Source of the DNA: an uncultured Mycoplasmatota bacterium
Lineage (GTDB): Bacteria; Bacillota_I; Bacilli_A; Izemoplasmatales; Izemoplasmataceae
Direction of reading: 5' to 3'
Assembly: GCA_913062645.1 (NCBI GenBank)
Contig: CAJXVW010000001.1
Coordinates: 248,001 to 312,000, forward strand
DNA: 64,000 nucleotides
Position 1 is the first letter of the stretch; each line of letters begins with the position of its first letter. The translations under genes were made by a program, and so were the position numbers. A model generated the notes under the pieces. That model ran no database searches, was not told the origin of the DNA, and saw only the letters and a program-made list of their open reading frames with translations. Shown piece by piece: positions 51,539 to 59,129 of the stretch.

Positions 51539-51633
51539 ATAAATATTCCAAGGGCAAATACGCGGAAACGCGTAGACGCAAAGCCACGGAGCTAAGGCGC
51601 ATGACGCTATGCCAGCCGGGCCGCAATATTTAT
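51539..51633 (+). promoter_or_regulatory. c-di-GMP-I riboswitch (GEMM-I)
   Basis: The aptamer is recognised from AAGGGCAAA, a P2 hairpin TACGCG-GAAA-CGCGTA (51559-51574), GACGCAAAGCCACGGAGCTA and the 3' part GCCAGCCGGGCCGC. The closing helix P1 is ATAAATATT (51539-51547) with AATATTTAT (51625-51633). The GAAA tetraloop that docks into the P3 receptor is intact. The guanine that contacts the ligand in c-di-GMP-specific members is kept (GGGC), which argues against the 3',3'-cGAMP subtype. It lies 128 bases before the first mreB with a terminator in between. Confidence 0.94.
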
Positions 51634-51694
51634 GGGGGAAAGTGTTTGGTTTGGCCGAGACTTTCTTTTGATATAACAAATATTGTGATTGCGA

Positions 51695-51721
51695 AACGCC
51701 CTGGTTGCCAGGGCGTTTTTC
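51695..51721 (+). terminator. Riboswitch-linked terminator before mreB1
   Basis: AACGCCCTGG/CCAGGGCGTT (51695-51704, 51708-51717) with TTG loop and T-run, between the GEMM aptamer and the mreB operon. An outer helix TTGTGA (51683-51688) with TCACAA (51744-51749) could enclose it. It is the probable expression platform. Confidence 0.9.
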
Positions 51722-51760
51722 TATTGTTTATTTGTGCAATATCTCACAAAGGAGGATTTT

Positions 51761-52792
51761 ATGAGTGACAAACCAAAAGGTTCGTTCAACGTTGGGGTGG
51801 ATCTGGGCACCTCGAATCTGCTGATCTATGTCGAAGGCCGCGGTACGATTTTCAATGAACCATCGTACATAGCGGTTGACAAAGCGACCAAGCAAGTCGT
51901 CAGCGTCGGATTCGAAGCCGCCGAACTCGTCGGCAAGGTTCACGACAAGGTTGAAGTGGTGAAACCGCTTCAAGGAGGAGTCATCAGCGATGTCAGCATG
52001 ATACGCGAGATCTTGATGTTCACCTTCGAGAAACTGTTCGTCAATGCGACCGAACAGATTAACAAATTGTTGATCTGCATTCCCTCGGAAATCACCGAAA
52101 CCGAGAAGGCCGCCATCCTGCAACTCGGCCAGGAACTAGGCATTGCCGATACGCGGATCGACGAGGAAATCAAGGCTGCCGCCATCGGTAGCGGTGTCGA
52201 CATCTACACCGCAAGCGGACATCTCGTCGTCGACCTCGGCGGCGGAACCACCGACTTCGGCGTCCTGTCATTGGGTGATGTCGTGCTGTCCAAAAGCATC
52301 AAGATTGCTGGTGATTACTTTGACAAGCAGATCACCGATTACGTCAAAGAGAAACACAAGTTGGAGATTGGACCGCAAACTGCTGAAAAAGCCAAAATCG
52401 CCCTTGCTTCATTAACTGGCGAATATCCCAAGGACGAAGAAGGCAACGACATAACCTTCCCGGTAATGGGTCGCGATCTCGTCAGCGGTCTCCCCAAGCA
52501 GGTCGTTCTTAACACCAAGGAAATCCGCAAGATTCTACTCGATGCCTTCGAGGCCATCAAAGCAACGCTGATCGCCACCCTGGAAGCTACTCCGCCGGAG
52601 CTGGCCGGAGATCTGGTCGACAACGGCATCATCGTCACCGGTGGTGGCGCCAAGATCAAAGGCATCAAAGAATTCTTCGAAGACGTTACCAAGGTCAAGG
52701 TCCACATCTCGAACACCCCGCTCACCGATGTCGTGGATGGTACGAAAAAACTCTTGAAGATTGATAAGAAACACTACTTTGGGGAATTTTAG
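51761..52792 (+). CDS. MreB-like actin homologue, paralogue 1
   Basis: 343 residues, full actin fold. Phosphate-1 VGVDLGTSNLLIYVEGRGTI, phosphate-2 VVDLGGGTTDFGVLSLGD and adenosine motif IIVTGGGAKIKGI. The segment usually reading IEEPxAAAIG is RIDEEIKAAAIGSG, a deviation shared with the two neighbours. Polymerises with ATP under the membrane and, in wall-less relatives, is linked to shape and movement. Contains an extra acidic insertion (TGEYPKDEEGNDITF) near residue 225 absent from paralogues 2 and 3. AAAGGAGGA before ATG 51761. First gene behind the c-di-GMP riboswitch. Confidence 0.94.
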   Translation: MSDKPKGSFNVGVDLGTSNLLIYVEGRGTIFNEPSYIAVDKATKQVVSVGFEAAELVGKVHDKVEVVKPLQGGVISDVSMIREILMFTFEKLFVNATEQINKLLICIPSEITETEKAAILQLGQELGIADTRIDEEIKAAAIGSGVDIYTASGHLVVDLGGGTTDFGVLSLGDVVLSKSIKIAGDYFDKQITDYVKEKHKLEIGPQTAEKAKIALASLTGEYPKDEEGNDITFPVMGRDLVSGLPKQVVLNTKEIRKILLDAFEAIKATLIATLEATPPELAGDLVDNGIIVTGGGAKIKGIKEFFEDVTKVKVHISNTPLTDVVDGTKKLLKIDKKHYFGEF

Positions 52793-52803
52793 GAGGACAT
52801 GAC

Positions 52804-53817
52804 ATGGCAGACAAATTAGGACTCGGAATTGACCTGGGCACCGCGAATCTCCTGGTGTTCCTCGAGAAGAAAGGCATCATTTTCAATCAACCGAGCGTCA
52901 TCGCGTTCGACCGTGAAAGCGGCCAGATCGTCGCCGCCGGCAAGGCGGCCCACAACATGCTCGGCAAGGTACATGATAAAATCAGTGTCATCAAACCACT
53001 CAAAAACGGTGTGATCAGTGACATGAAAGCGGCCAAGGAATTACTTACCTACGTATTGAAGGAAGTCGAGAATCTGACCGAAAAAGATCTCACCAACACG
53101 TCTTGCGTGATGTGCTGTCCAAGCGAAGTGACACGCATCGAGCGTGACATCATCATCGACCTCGCACGGCACATGGGAATCTCCGATGTGCTCATCGATG
53201 AAGAGATCAAGGCGGCTGCGCTTGGTGCGAACATTGACATTTTCAAATCCAAGGGCGTCATGGTTGTCGACATCGGCGGTGGCACCACCGACGTTGGCGT
53301 ACTGTCGTTCGGCGATATCGTCTTGTCGCGTACGATTCGCATGGCGGGTACGTACATCGACACCGAACTGGCCAAACAGATCAAACAGAATGAGAAAGTT
53401 GAAATCGGCGAACTCACTGCCGAAAAGTGTAAGATCGACCTGGCCGATCTACGCAGTGACGCGGCCGAAAAGACCAATCGGTATGCCGGACGCGACATCG
53501 TTCGCGGCATCCCCAAATGGGTCGATGTCTCGAGCAAGGACGTAAACAAGGTGGTCGTTCCCACCTATGAGGAAGTCGTCAAGTTGATTTCCGCCGTGCT
53601 CAAGGATACGCCGCCCGAACTCAGTGCGGACATCTATCAGCATGGCATCCACCTGACGGGTGGCGGCTCCTTGATCAAAGGTGTCGAAGAGTTCATATCA
53701 TCCCGGATCAAGGTTCCGGTTTCCGTCGTTGCCAATCCGCTTACATGCGTAGCGGAAGGCTCGAAATATTTGTTGAAGAATCGCGGAGACTACCTTGTCA
53801 ATCCGCTCAAACTCTAG
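52804..53817 (+). CDS. MreB-like actin homologue, paralogue 2
   Basis: 337 residues. LGIDLGTANLLVFLEKKGII, VVDIGGGTTDVGVLSFGD and IHLTGGGSLIKGV show the complete nucleotide pocket. It shares LIDEEIKAAALGAN in place of the usual EEP-x-A segment, and CCPSEVTRIERDII where MreB has PSGIT-x-VE. AGGAGGACATGAC precedes ATG 52804, 12 bases after paralogue 1. Closer to paralogue 3 than to paralogue 1 by these motifs. No mreC, mreD or rodA gene is adjacent. Confidence 0.94.
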   Translation: MADKLGLGIDLGTANLLVFLEKKGIIFNQPSVIAFDRESGQIVAAGKAAHNMLGKVHDKISVIKPLKNGVISDMKAAKELLTYVLKEVENLTEKDLTNTSCVMCCPSEVTRIERDIIIDLARHMGISDVLIDEEIKAAALGANIDIFKSKGVMVVDIGGGTTDVGVLSFGDIVLSRTIRMAGTYIDTELAKQIKQNEKVEIGELTAEKCKIDLADLRSDAAEKTNRYAGRDIVRGIPKWVDVSSKDVNKVVVPTYEEVVKLISAVLKDTPPELSADIYQHGIHLTGGGSLIKGVEEFISSRIKVPVSVVANPLTCVAEGSKYLLKNRGDYLVNPLKL

Positions 53818-53830
53818 AGAGGTGAGAGCT

Positions 53831-54856
53831 ATGGCCAATAAAACCAATAAGAAATACATCAAGATCGGTGTCGATCTGGGCACTGCGAACCTGCTGGTCT
53901 ATGTCGACGGCGAAGGCATCATATTCAACGAACCCAGCGTCATCGCGATGGAGTATGAAACCAACGAAGTCATTACGACCGGTTTCAACGCCGCACGCAT
54001 GATCGGCCGCGGTCACAGCGGCATCAAAATCGTCAGTCCCCTCAATCAAGGTGTCATCAGCGATATGGATGCCGCCAAGAAACTGATTGAGATCGCCGTT
54101 CACAAAGCGGAAACGATCGACGTCAATCTCAAAGCCACGACGCTGCTCATCTGTTGTCCGAGCGAAGTGACGCAGATCGAACGCGATGCGCTCATTGATC
54201 TCGCGCACAATCTCGGTGTACCCGACGTGTTCATCGAAGAAGAAGTCAAGGCCGGCGGCATCGGAGCCGGACTCGACATCTACGATTCGGTCGGCAGCAT
54301 GGTCGTCGACATCGGCGGCGGTAGTACCGACATTGGCGTTCTGTCGCTCGGCGACATCGTCGTCAGTGACTCGGTCCGCATTGCCGGCAATTATCTCGAC
54401 CAGGAAATCATCAATTACCTGCAGTATGAAAAAGGCATTTTAATCGGCAAAAAAACCGCACAACGAATCAAGGAAGAAATCGGCACGTTGCGCAAGAGCG
54501 CATCAGAGGAAGTGACCGCGCTGGCCAATGGCCGCGACATCGTCAGCGGTTTGCCAAGACAGATCACAATCACGCAGAAAGAAGTGCGTGACATATTCGT
54601 CGAGCCGTTCCGCTCGATTGCCAACACGATTCTCAAAGTTCTCCAGAACACGCCGCCTGAACTCAGCGCCGACATCATCAAGAGCGGAATGCTCATCAAT
54701 GGTGGGTGTGCCCTCATCGACGGTGTTGACGAGTTCCTGGAACAAGAGATCGGGCTGGATGTCCACATCGCCAAGAATCCTTTGACGGCAATCGTCGAAG
54801 GAACCAAAGTTCTATTGCAAAACCGGGGCAACTATTACGTCAAGCCGGTTGACTAG
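53831..54856 (+). CDS. MreB-like actin homologue, paralogue 3
   Basis: 341 residues from ATG 53831 (AGAGGTGAGAG upstream). IGVDLGTANLLVYVDGEGII, MVVDIGGGSTDIGVLSLGD and MLINGGCALIDGV: the adenosine loop has Gly-Gly-Cys rather than Gly-Gly-Gly and phosphate-2 has Gly-Ser. EEEVKAGGIGAG replaces EEP-x-AAAIG. A short basic N-terminus (ANKTNKKYIK) could contact membrane. It ends three bases before the GGDEF/EAL gene. Confidence 0.94.
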   Translation: MANKTNKKYIKIGVDLGTANLLVYVDGEGIIFNEPSVIAMEYETNEVITTGFNAARMIGRGHSGIKIVSPLNQGVISDMDAAKKLIEIAVHKAETIDVNLKATTLLICCPSEVTQIERDALIDLAHNLGVPDVFIEEEVKAGGIGAGLDIYDSVGSMVVDIGGGSTDIGVLSLGDIVVSDSVRIAGNYLDQEIINYLQYEKGILIGKKTAQRIKEEIGTLRKSASEEVTALANGRDIVSGLPRQITITQKEVRDIFVEPFRSIANTILKVLQNTPPELSADIIKSGMLINGGCALIDGVDEFLEQEIGLDVHIAKNPLTAIVEGTKVLLQNRGNYYVKPVD

Positions 54857-54859
54857 CGG

Positions 54860-56302
54860 ATGATCAAAAACAACAAGATTTACTTCGGTTTCATCCTGCT
54901 ATTGATCCTGATCATCGCAGATGCGGCATTGGACCAAAACCTCGTCGTGGTTCTGCTCGGGATCGCCGGCATCGCTCTGACATCCTATCAGATCCGTGTC
55001 AACGAAGACGTTCGGCTGGTCATTGTCAAAAACAAGATTCGGCGCAAGTATCGCAACCAATCGCTCAAGGATCATTTCGTCACCTTCATCGAATTGTCCA
55101 ACTTGTCCACCTATAGCCAATTCTATCACCTGAAACTAAGCGATCAAATCGTCGAAGAGACCTATCGTCTGTTGAAAAAGATATTCCACTCGAACGTCTT
55201 CTTGTACGCGGCCGACCAACTTGTCATCATTCAGGAATTCGAACACAAAACGGTCATCAACCAGCGGCTGCGCGTGAACGAACAAATGGACAAACTAACT
55301 CGACTGATGTATCAGCTCGAGCACCACAAATTCTACATTGACAAACCCGATCAGTACTATCAGATCAGCATCACTGCCGGAACCGGATCGATCGGAATCC
55401 GCGGTGATTACGACACCATCGACGAGATGATTCGTCTCGCTCACTTCACGATGCTGCGGGCCAAGGACCGTGGCTTGAAATACCTGGTCGCCACCGAGGA
55501 GATCCGCATCATCAAGGATGACGTGGACATCTTCAATCAAGAGTTGACGGATGGCTTGCGATACGACGAAATTGTACCGTATTTCCTGCCCATCATCGAT
55601 CCCAAAACGATGACCATTATCGGTTGCGAGAGTCTGATGCGCTGGGAAAAAAGCGAGTACCGGATCATCGAAGCGGACAAGTTTCGCCAAGTTGCCGAGG
55701 AAAAGAACCTGCTTGCCGTGATGGACCAGACGATTCTCAGAAAGACGTTTCAGGCTTACCGGCAATGGCGTCAGGATGATCTGATTGATGACAATTTCCG
55801 CATTGCCGTCAATCTCTCCTTGCAGACATTATCCACGGTTCCAATCCAGACCTTCGTCAAACTGGCTCACGACTATGGCATCGAACCGAACAATGTCGAC
55901 ATCGACATCAGTGAACACGATCTGTCGCGCGCTACAACCGAAGATGCGATTCTACGGTTCAAGGAAGCCGGCTTCGGCGTCTCGATCGATGCCTTCCATA
56001 CCAGCAACGAGTTCGTCAAGGTGTTGTCGCGCATCTCCGTCGACACGATCAAACTGGATCGTTTCATCCTCCCGGATGGACAACCCGACGACGGTGAATA
56101 TCGGTTTTACCGGATGATTGTCAAGCTTTCCAAACTGCTTGGTTATCGCGTCATGGCCAAGGGGGTCGAACATCGCACCCAATTGGCACTCGCGCGGGAA
56201 CTGAACATCGATTATGTTCAAGGATACTACATCACCCCACCTCTGAATGATATGAAGATTCGCGGCTTTTTGAACAAATATCATCGTAGTGTCCTTGCGT
56301 AA
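54860..56302 (+). CDS. Membrane protein with degenerate GGDEF and EAL domains
   Basis: 480 residues: two N-terminal helices (7-23, 27-44), a degenerate GGDEF domain (about 75-215) where the motif reads AADQL (117-121), and an EAL domain (220-475). Of the EAL catalytic residues, Glu257 (ESLMRW), Asn318, Glu352, Asp377, Lys398 and Gln454 are kept. The second Asp of DDFG is Ala378, and the Glu of the EGVE motif is Lys434 in AKGVE. Phosphodiesterase activity is therefore unlikely, and a c-di-GMP receptor role, as in FimX or LapD, is favoured (inference). Last gene of the riboswitch operon, joined to mreB3 by three bases. Confidence 0.9.
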   Translation: MIKNNKIYFGFILLLILIIADAALDQNLVVVLLGIAGIALTSYQIRVNEDVRLVIVKNKIRRKYRNQSLKDHFVTFIELSNLSTYSQFYHLKLSDQIVEETYRLLKKIFHSNVFLYAADQLVIIQEFEHKTVINQRLRVNEQMDKLTRLMYQLEHHKFYIDKPDQYYQISITAGTGSIGIRGDYDTIDEMIRLAHFTMLRAKDRGLKYLVATEEIRIIKDDVDIFNQELTDGLRYDEIVPYFLPIIDPKTMTIIGCESLMRWEKSEYRIIEADKFRQVAEEKNLLAVMDQTILRKTFQAYRQWRQDDLIDDNFRIAVNLSLQTLSTVPIQTFVKLAHDYGIEPNNVDIDISEHDLSRATTEDAILRFKEAGFGVSIDAFHTSNEFVKVLSRISVDTIKLDRFILPDGQPDDGEYRFYRMIVKLSKLLGYRVMAKGVEHRTQLALARELNIDYVQGYYITPPLNDMKIRGFLNKYHRSVLA

Positions 56303-56308
56303 TATGAG

Positions 56309-56338
56309 AAAGGAACAGCCGTTCCTTTCTTTTTTTGT
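56309..56338 (+). terminator. Terminator of the c-di-GMP/mreB operon
   Basis: AGAAAGGAAC/GTTCCTTTCT with a four-base loop and seven Ts. Confidence 0.92.
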
Positions 56339-56424
56339 GGTGATTTTGATGAAATCTTGATAAATCATTTAAAATTGTTCATTTCTAGTGGTACAATGAT
56401 AGTAAGGGTAAAAAGGAGGATAAC

Positions 56425-59067
56425 ATGGCACAAGCAAAAGAACAATCGCAATCCATTCTGGAAGAAAACTACGGTTCCGTGCAATCCAAGGAACTGGATT
56501 TGAACGATCAGGCCGCCAAACGGATCAAGGATCTGGGTCAGGCGACGAGCAAAATCGAGAAGACATACAAGGACGACTTGAAACAAGTCGACCAGCAGGA
56601 GAAAGAAGAGAAAACCGCCTACAAGGGACGCATCAAAGACGCCCAGGACGAACACAAGCAAACGCTTGCGGACATCACGGCAAAAAAAGAAGCGGCCGAA
56701 GCGGAGTATCAAACTGCCCTGAACGAACATCAAGAAGCGTATCAGAAAGCCGTCGATGAAGTCAAAGCGGCACTGGCCGAGCAGAAGAGCACCCTTGACG
56801 CAGCCCTCAAGGACATGGCCAAACAGCACGACAAGGAAGCGAAGGCCACCGCCAAACGAGTTGCAGCGATCAAGGACAAAGGTGTCAAAGACCAAGGTAC
56901 ATTCGATACCAGGCTGACGGACTTGCGGACCAAGTATGATCAGAACATCGTCGCCCTCAACGAGAAAGAGCAAGTCAAAATTGAAAAACTGACGGCCGCC
57001 GCATCTCAGAAAGTAATCGATCTCGAAGCCAAACTCAAATCCCTCGAGGAAGCCTTCACGAAGAAACAAGGAACATTCCAACTCGTATACGAAGAAGAAC
57101 TGGCGGAAATCGACGAAAAGATCGCCGGTGAACAAGACGAGTTCGAACAAAAACATCAAAACATCAAGGACTCGACAGAAAAACGCATCGCCGTTCGCGA
57201 AAAACACATGCAACGGGCGATTCAGGACAACGATCAACGATCCGCCAAACAGCACAAGAAAGACATCGCCAAATTCCGCAAGGAAGCCGATCGCGACCTG
57301 GCTCTCCTGGAGAAGAACTACAAGCAACAGAAAGCTCAATCGGCCGACTACCGGATGAATTTCATCAAGGAACATTTCCAGCAAGTCGCCCAGCAAGAAA
57401 TCGAGCAAGCCGGCAAACTGGAAGACAAACGGATCGAAATTCAAACCGTCAAGGCGACGCTCGAGCACGACATCGCCAACACCAAACTCGAATACGAACA
57501 ACTGCGTGCCGAGGAACTTCAGAAGTTCAACAAGGATTACGCCCAGATCCGTGAAAAACAAGAAACCGTACGTCACCAGCAAGACAAGGATGTCGCCGCC
57601 GAACAGCATGCACAAGCCGTTCGTGAAGTGGAATACGAGCGTGACAAGGCGATTGCCAAAGAAGAACACAACCTCTTTACGGAAAACAAGGAGAAAGATC
57701 TTCGGGTCCTGGCCATCAACCTGCAAAACGGTAAGGACATCGCTCTGAACACCAAAGATGAAGCACACCGTCGTCTGGAATTTGAAACCGGTGTTGCCGA
57801 CATCAAACTGACACGCGATCTCGCCGTGTTGGAACGCGAACATGAAATCGTCCTTCACAAGCTTCAGGACAAACGTCATCAACTGCTCAATCCACGCCAA
57901 GTCGAAGCCGTCAACGCGCAACGACCCAACGTCTTCCCGCGCGGCAAGGATCGCCACGATCTTGCCGTATTGGAAATCTCCAATCGCACCAAACTGCGGT
58001 TGGCCGAGTTGGAAGCGGAACAGAAACGTCTCGAATCCGAACACATCGATCGCGTCAAACACATTGACACCGTCTTCACCGCGGAAGCGGCATATTATGA
58101 GACCAATGTCGCGACGCTCGCCGGTGACTTGAGTAAAGAACTCGATGCATTCATCGCCGAACAAGAAGGCATGCTTGCCGACAAACGTGAGGCCATTGAA
58201 AAAATCGAATCACGACGCGACCGCAAGACGCTTGAACAGGAATACGAAACAGCAGAACAAAACTATCACGACAAACGGGCCGAGATGGAGCAGCAACTGA
58301 GTGACAAAGTCGGCGCCTACCGTGATGCCTTGACAAAAATCGAGGCTCGTAAAGCAGCCGCCATCGCCGCGGAAACCGCCTTCCATCAAGCGGCAATCGA
58401 CCAAATCAACAAGTCCCGTGACTTGATCGTCAATCATCGCGACGCCGAACTGGCTTCCGCCAAGCAAACCTTTGAAAATCTCGAAGCCAACTTGCAGAAA
58501 CTGGAGACCGCCGCAGCCAATCAGGCACAAAACCGCAACAGCGATCTCGCGTCCTATCTGCAACGGCAGATCGATCAGGAGAACAAGCGGATCAACACCA
58601 TCAAGACCCGTTTCGAAGGATCGCGCGAGACCCTCAGTAACGTGCTTCAGCAAGCGCTCAGCGACAACGCCGTCAAACGGCAGGAACTGCTCGAAGCGGC
58701 AGCGGAACAACGCAAGTCCGAAGAGCAGCGCTTGGAGGACGTACGCGTTAAGACCGAACAGCAGGTCGAGACCATTCGGGAGGATGCGGCCACCCGCATC
58801 GCCGAAGCCAATGACGAACACAGCACTGCCACCAACACCATCGCCGCCGCCTTGAACGCAGAATTAAGTCAGATTCAGGGGTCGCTCGCCAACCAGACCT
58901 CCGAGTATTCGAAACTGCTGGCGGACATCACCGATCGTATCGGCAAGGCCAAGGAACAGTTGGATGAGGCCGTCAAACGGATCCGCAAGGAATCCGCGGA
59001 CCACCTCAAGGAACAGACTGTGGCAATCAACAGCAAAGCCGAACAAGCCACGGCCGACGCCCTCTAA
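56425..59067 (+). CDS. Long coiled-coil protein with central proline hinge
   Basis: 880 residues, predicted almost wholly alpha-helical coiled coil: dominated by Ala, Glu, Lys, Gln and Asp with heptad-like spacing, no Cys or Trp, and no signal peptide or membrane helix. The only three prolines (490, 501, 505) cluster in NPRQVEAVNAQRPNVFPRGK, dividing the rod into two arms of about 490 and 375 residues. No ATPase heads, so not an SMC protein. A structural filament or spacer is the likely role; its place behind the MreB/c-di-GMP operon suggests a cytoskeletal partner (inference). AAAAGGAGGATAAC before ATG 56425, with TGGTACAAT (56389-56397) as extended -10. Confidence 0.85.
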   Translation: MAQAKEQSQSILEENYGSVQSKELDLNDQAAKRIKDLGQATSKIEKTYKDDLKQVDQQEKEEKTAYKGRIKDAQDEHKQTLADITAKKEAAEAEYQTALNEHQEAYQKAVDEVKAALAEQKSTLDAALKDMAKQHDKEAKATAKRVAAIKDKGVKDQGTFDTRLTDLRTKYDQNIVALNEKEQVKIEKLTAAASQKVIDLEAKLKSLEEAFTKKQGTFQLVYEEELAEIDEKIAGEQDEFEQKHQNIKDSTEKRIAVREKHMQRAIQDNDQRSAKQHKKDIAKFRKEADRDLALLEKNYKQQKAQSADYRMNFIKEHFQQVAQQEIEQAGKLEDKRIEIQTVKATLEHDIANTKLEYEQLRAEELQKFNKDYAQIREKQETVRHQQDKDVAAEQHAQAVREVEYERDKAIAKEEHNLFTENKEKDLRVLAINLQNGKDIALNTKDEAHRRLEFETGVADIKLTRDLAVLEREHEIVLHKLQDKRHQLLNPRQVEAVNAQRPNVFPRGKDRHDLAVLEISNRTKLRLAELEAEQKRLESEHIDRVKHIDTVFTAEAAYYETNVATLAGDLSKELDAFIAEQEGMLADKREAIEKIESRRDRKTLEQEYETAEQNYHDKRAEMEQQLSDKVGAYRDALTKIEARKAAAIAAETAFHQAAIDQINKSRDLIVNHRDAELASAKQTFENLEANLQKLETAAANQAQNRNSDLASYLQRQIDQENKRINTIKTRFEGSRETLSNVLQQALSDNAVKRQELLEAAAEQRKSEEQRLEDVRVKTEQQVETIREDAATRIAEANDEHSTATNTIAAALNAELSQIQGSLANQTSEYSKLLADITDRIGKAKEQLDEAVKRIRKESADHLKEQTVAINSKAEQATADAL

Positions 59068-59073
59068 ATAACA

Positions 59074-59105
59074 AAAAGAACTCTTACAATGGAGTTCTTT
59101 TTTTT
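59074..59105 (+). terminator. Terminator after the coiled-coil gene
   Basis: AAGAACTC/GAGTTCTT with an eight-base loop and T-run. TATAAT of the next gene follows at 59107-59112. Confidence 0.9.
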
Positions 59106-59129
59106 GTATAATGGGGATGGGTGATCATC

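Noticed and set aside
56365-58164. Antisense open frame of 599 codons across the coiled-coil gene
   Set aside because: It mirrors the Gln/Lys/Glu codons of the coiled coil as Phe/Leu-rich sequence. No start signals are seen and the sense gene is better supported.
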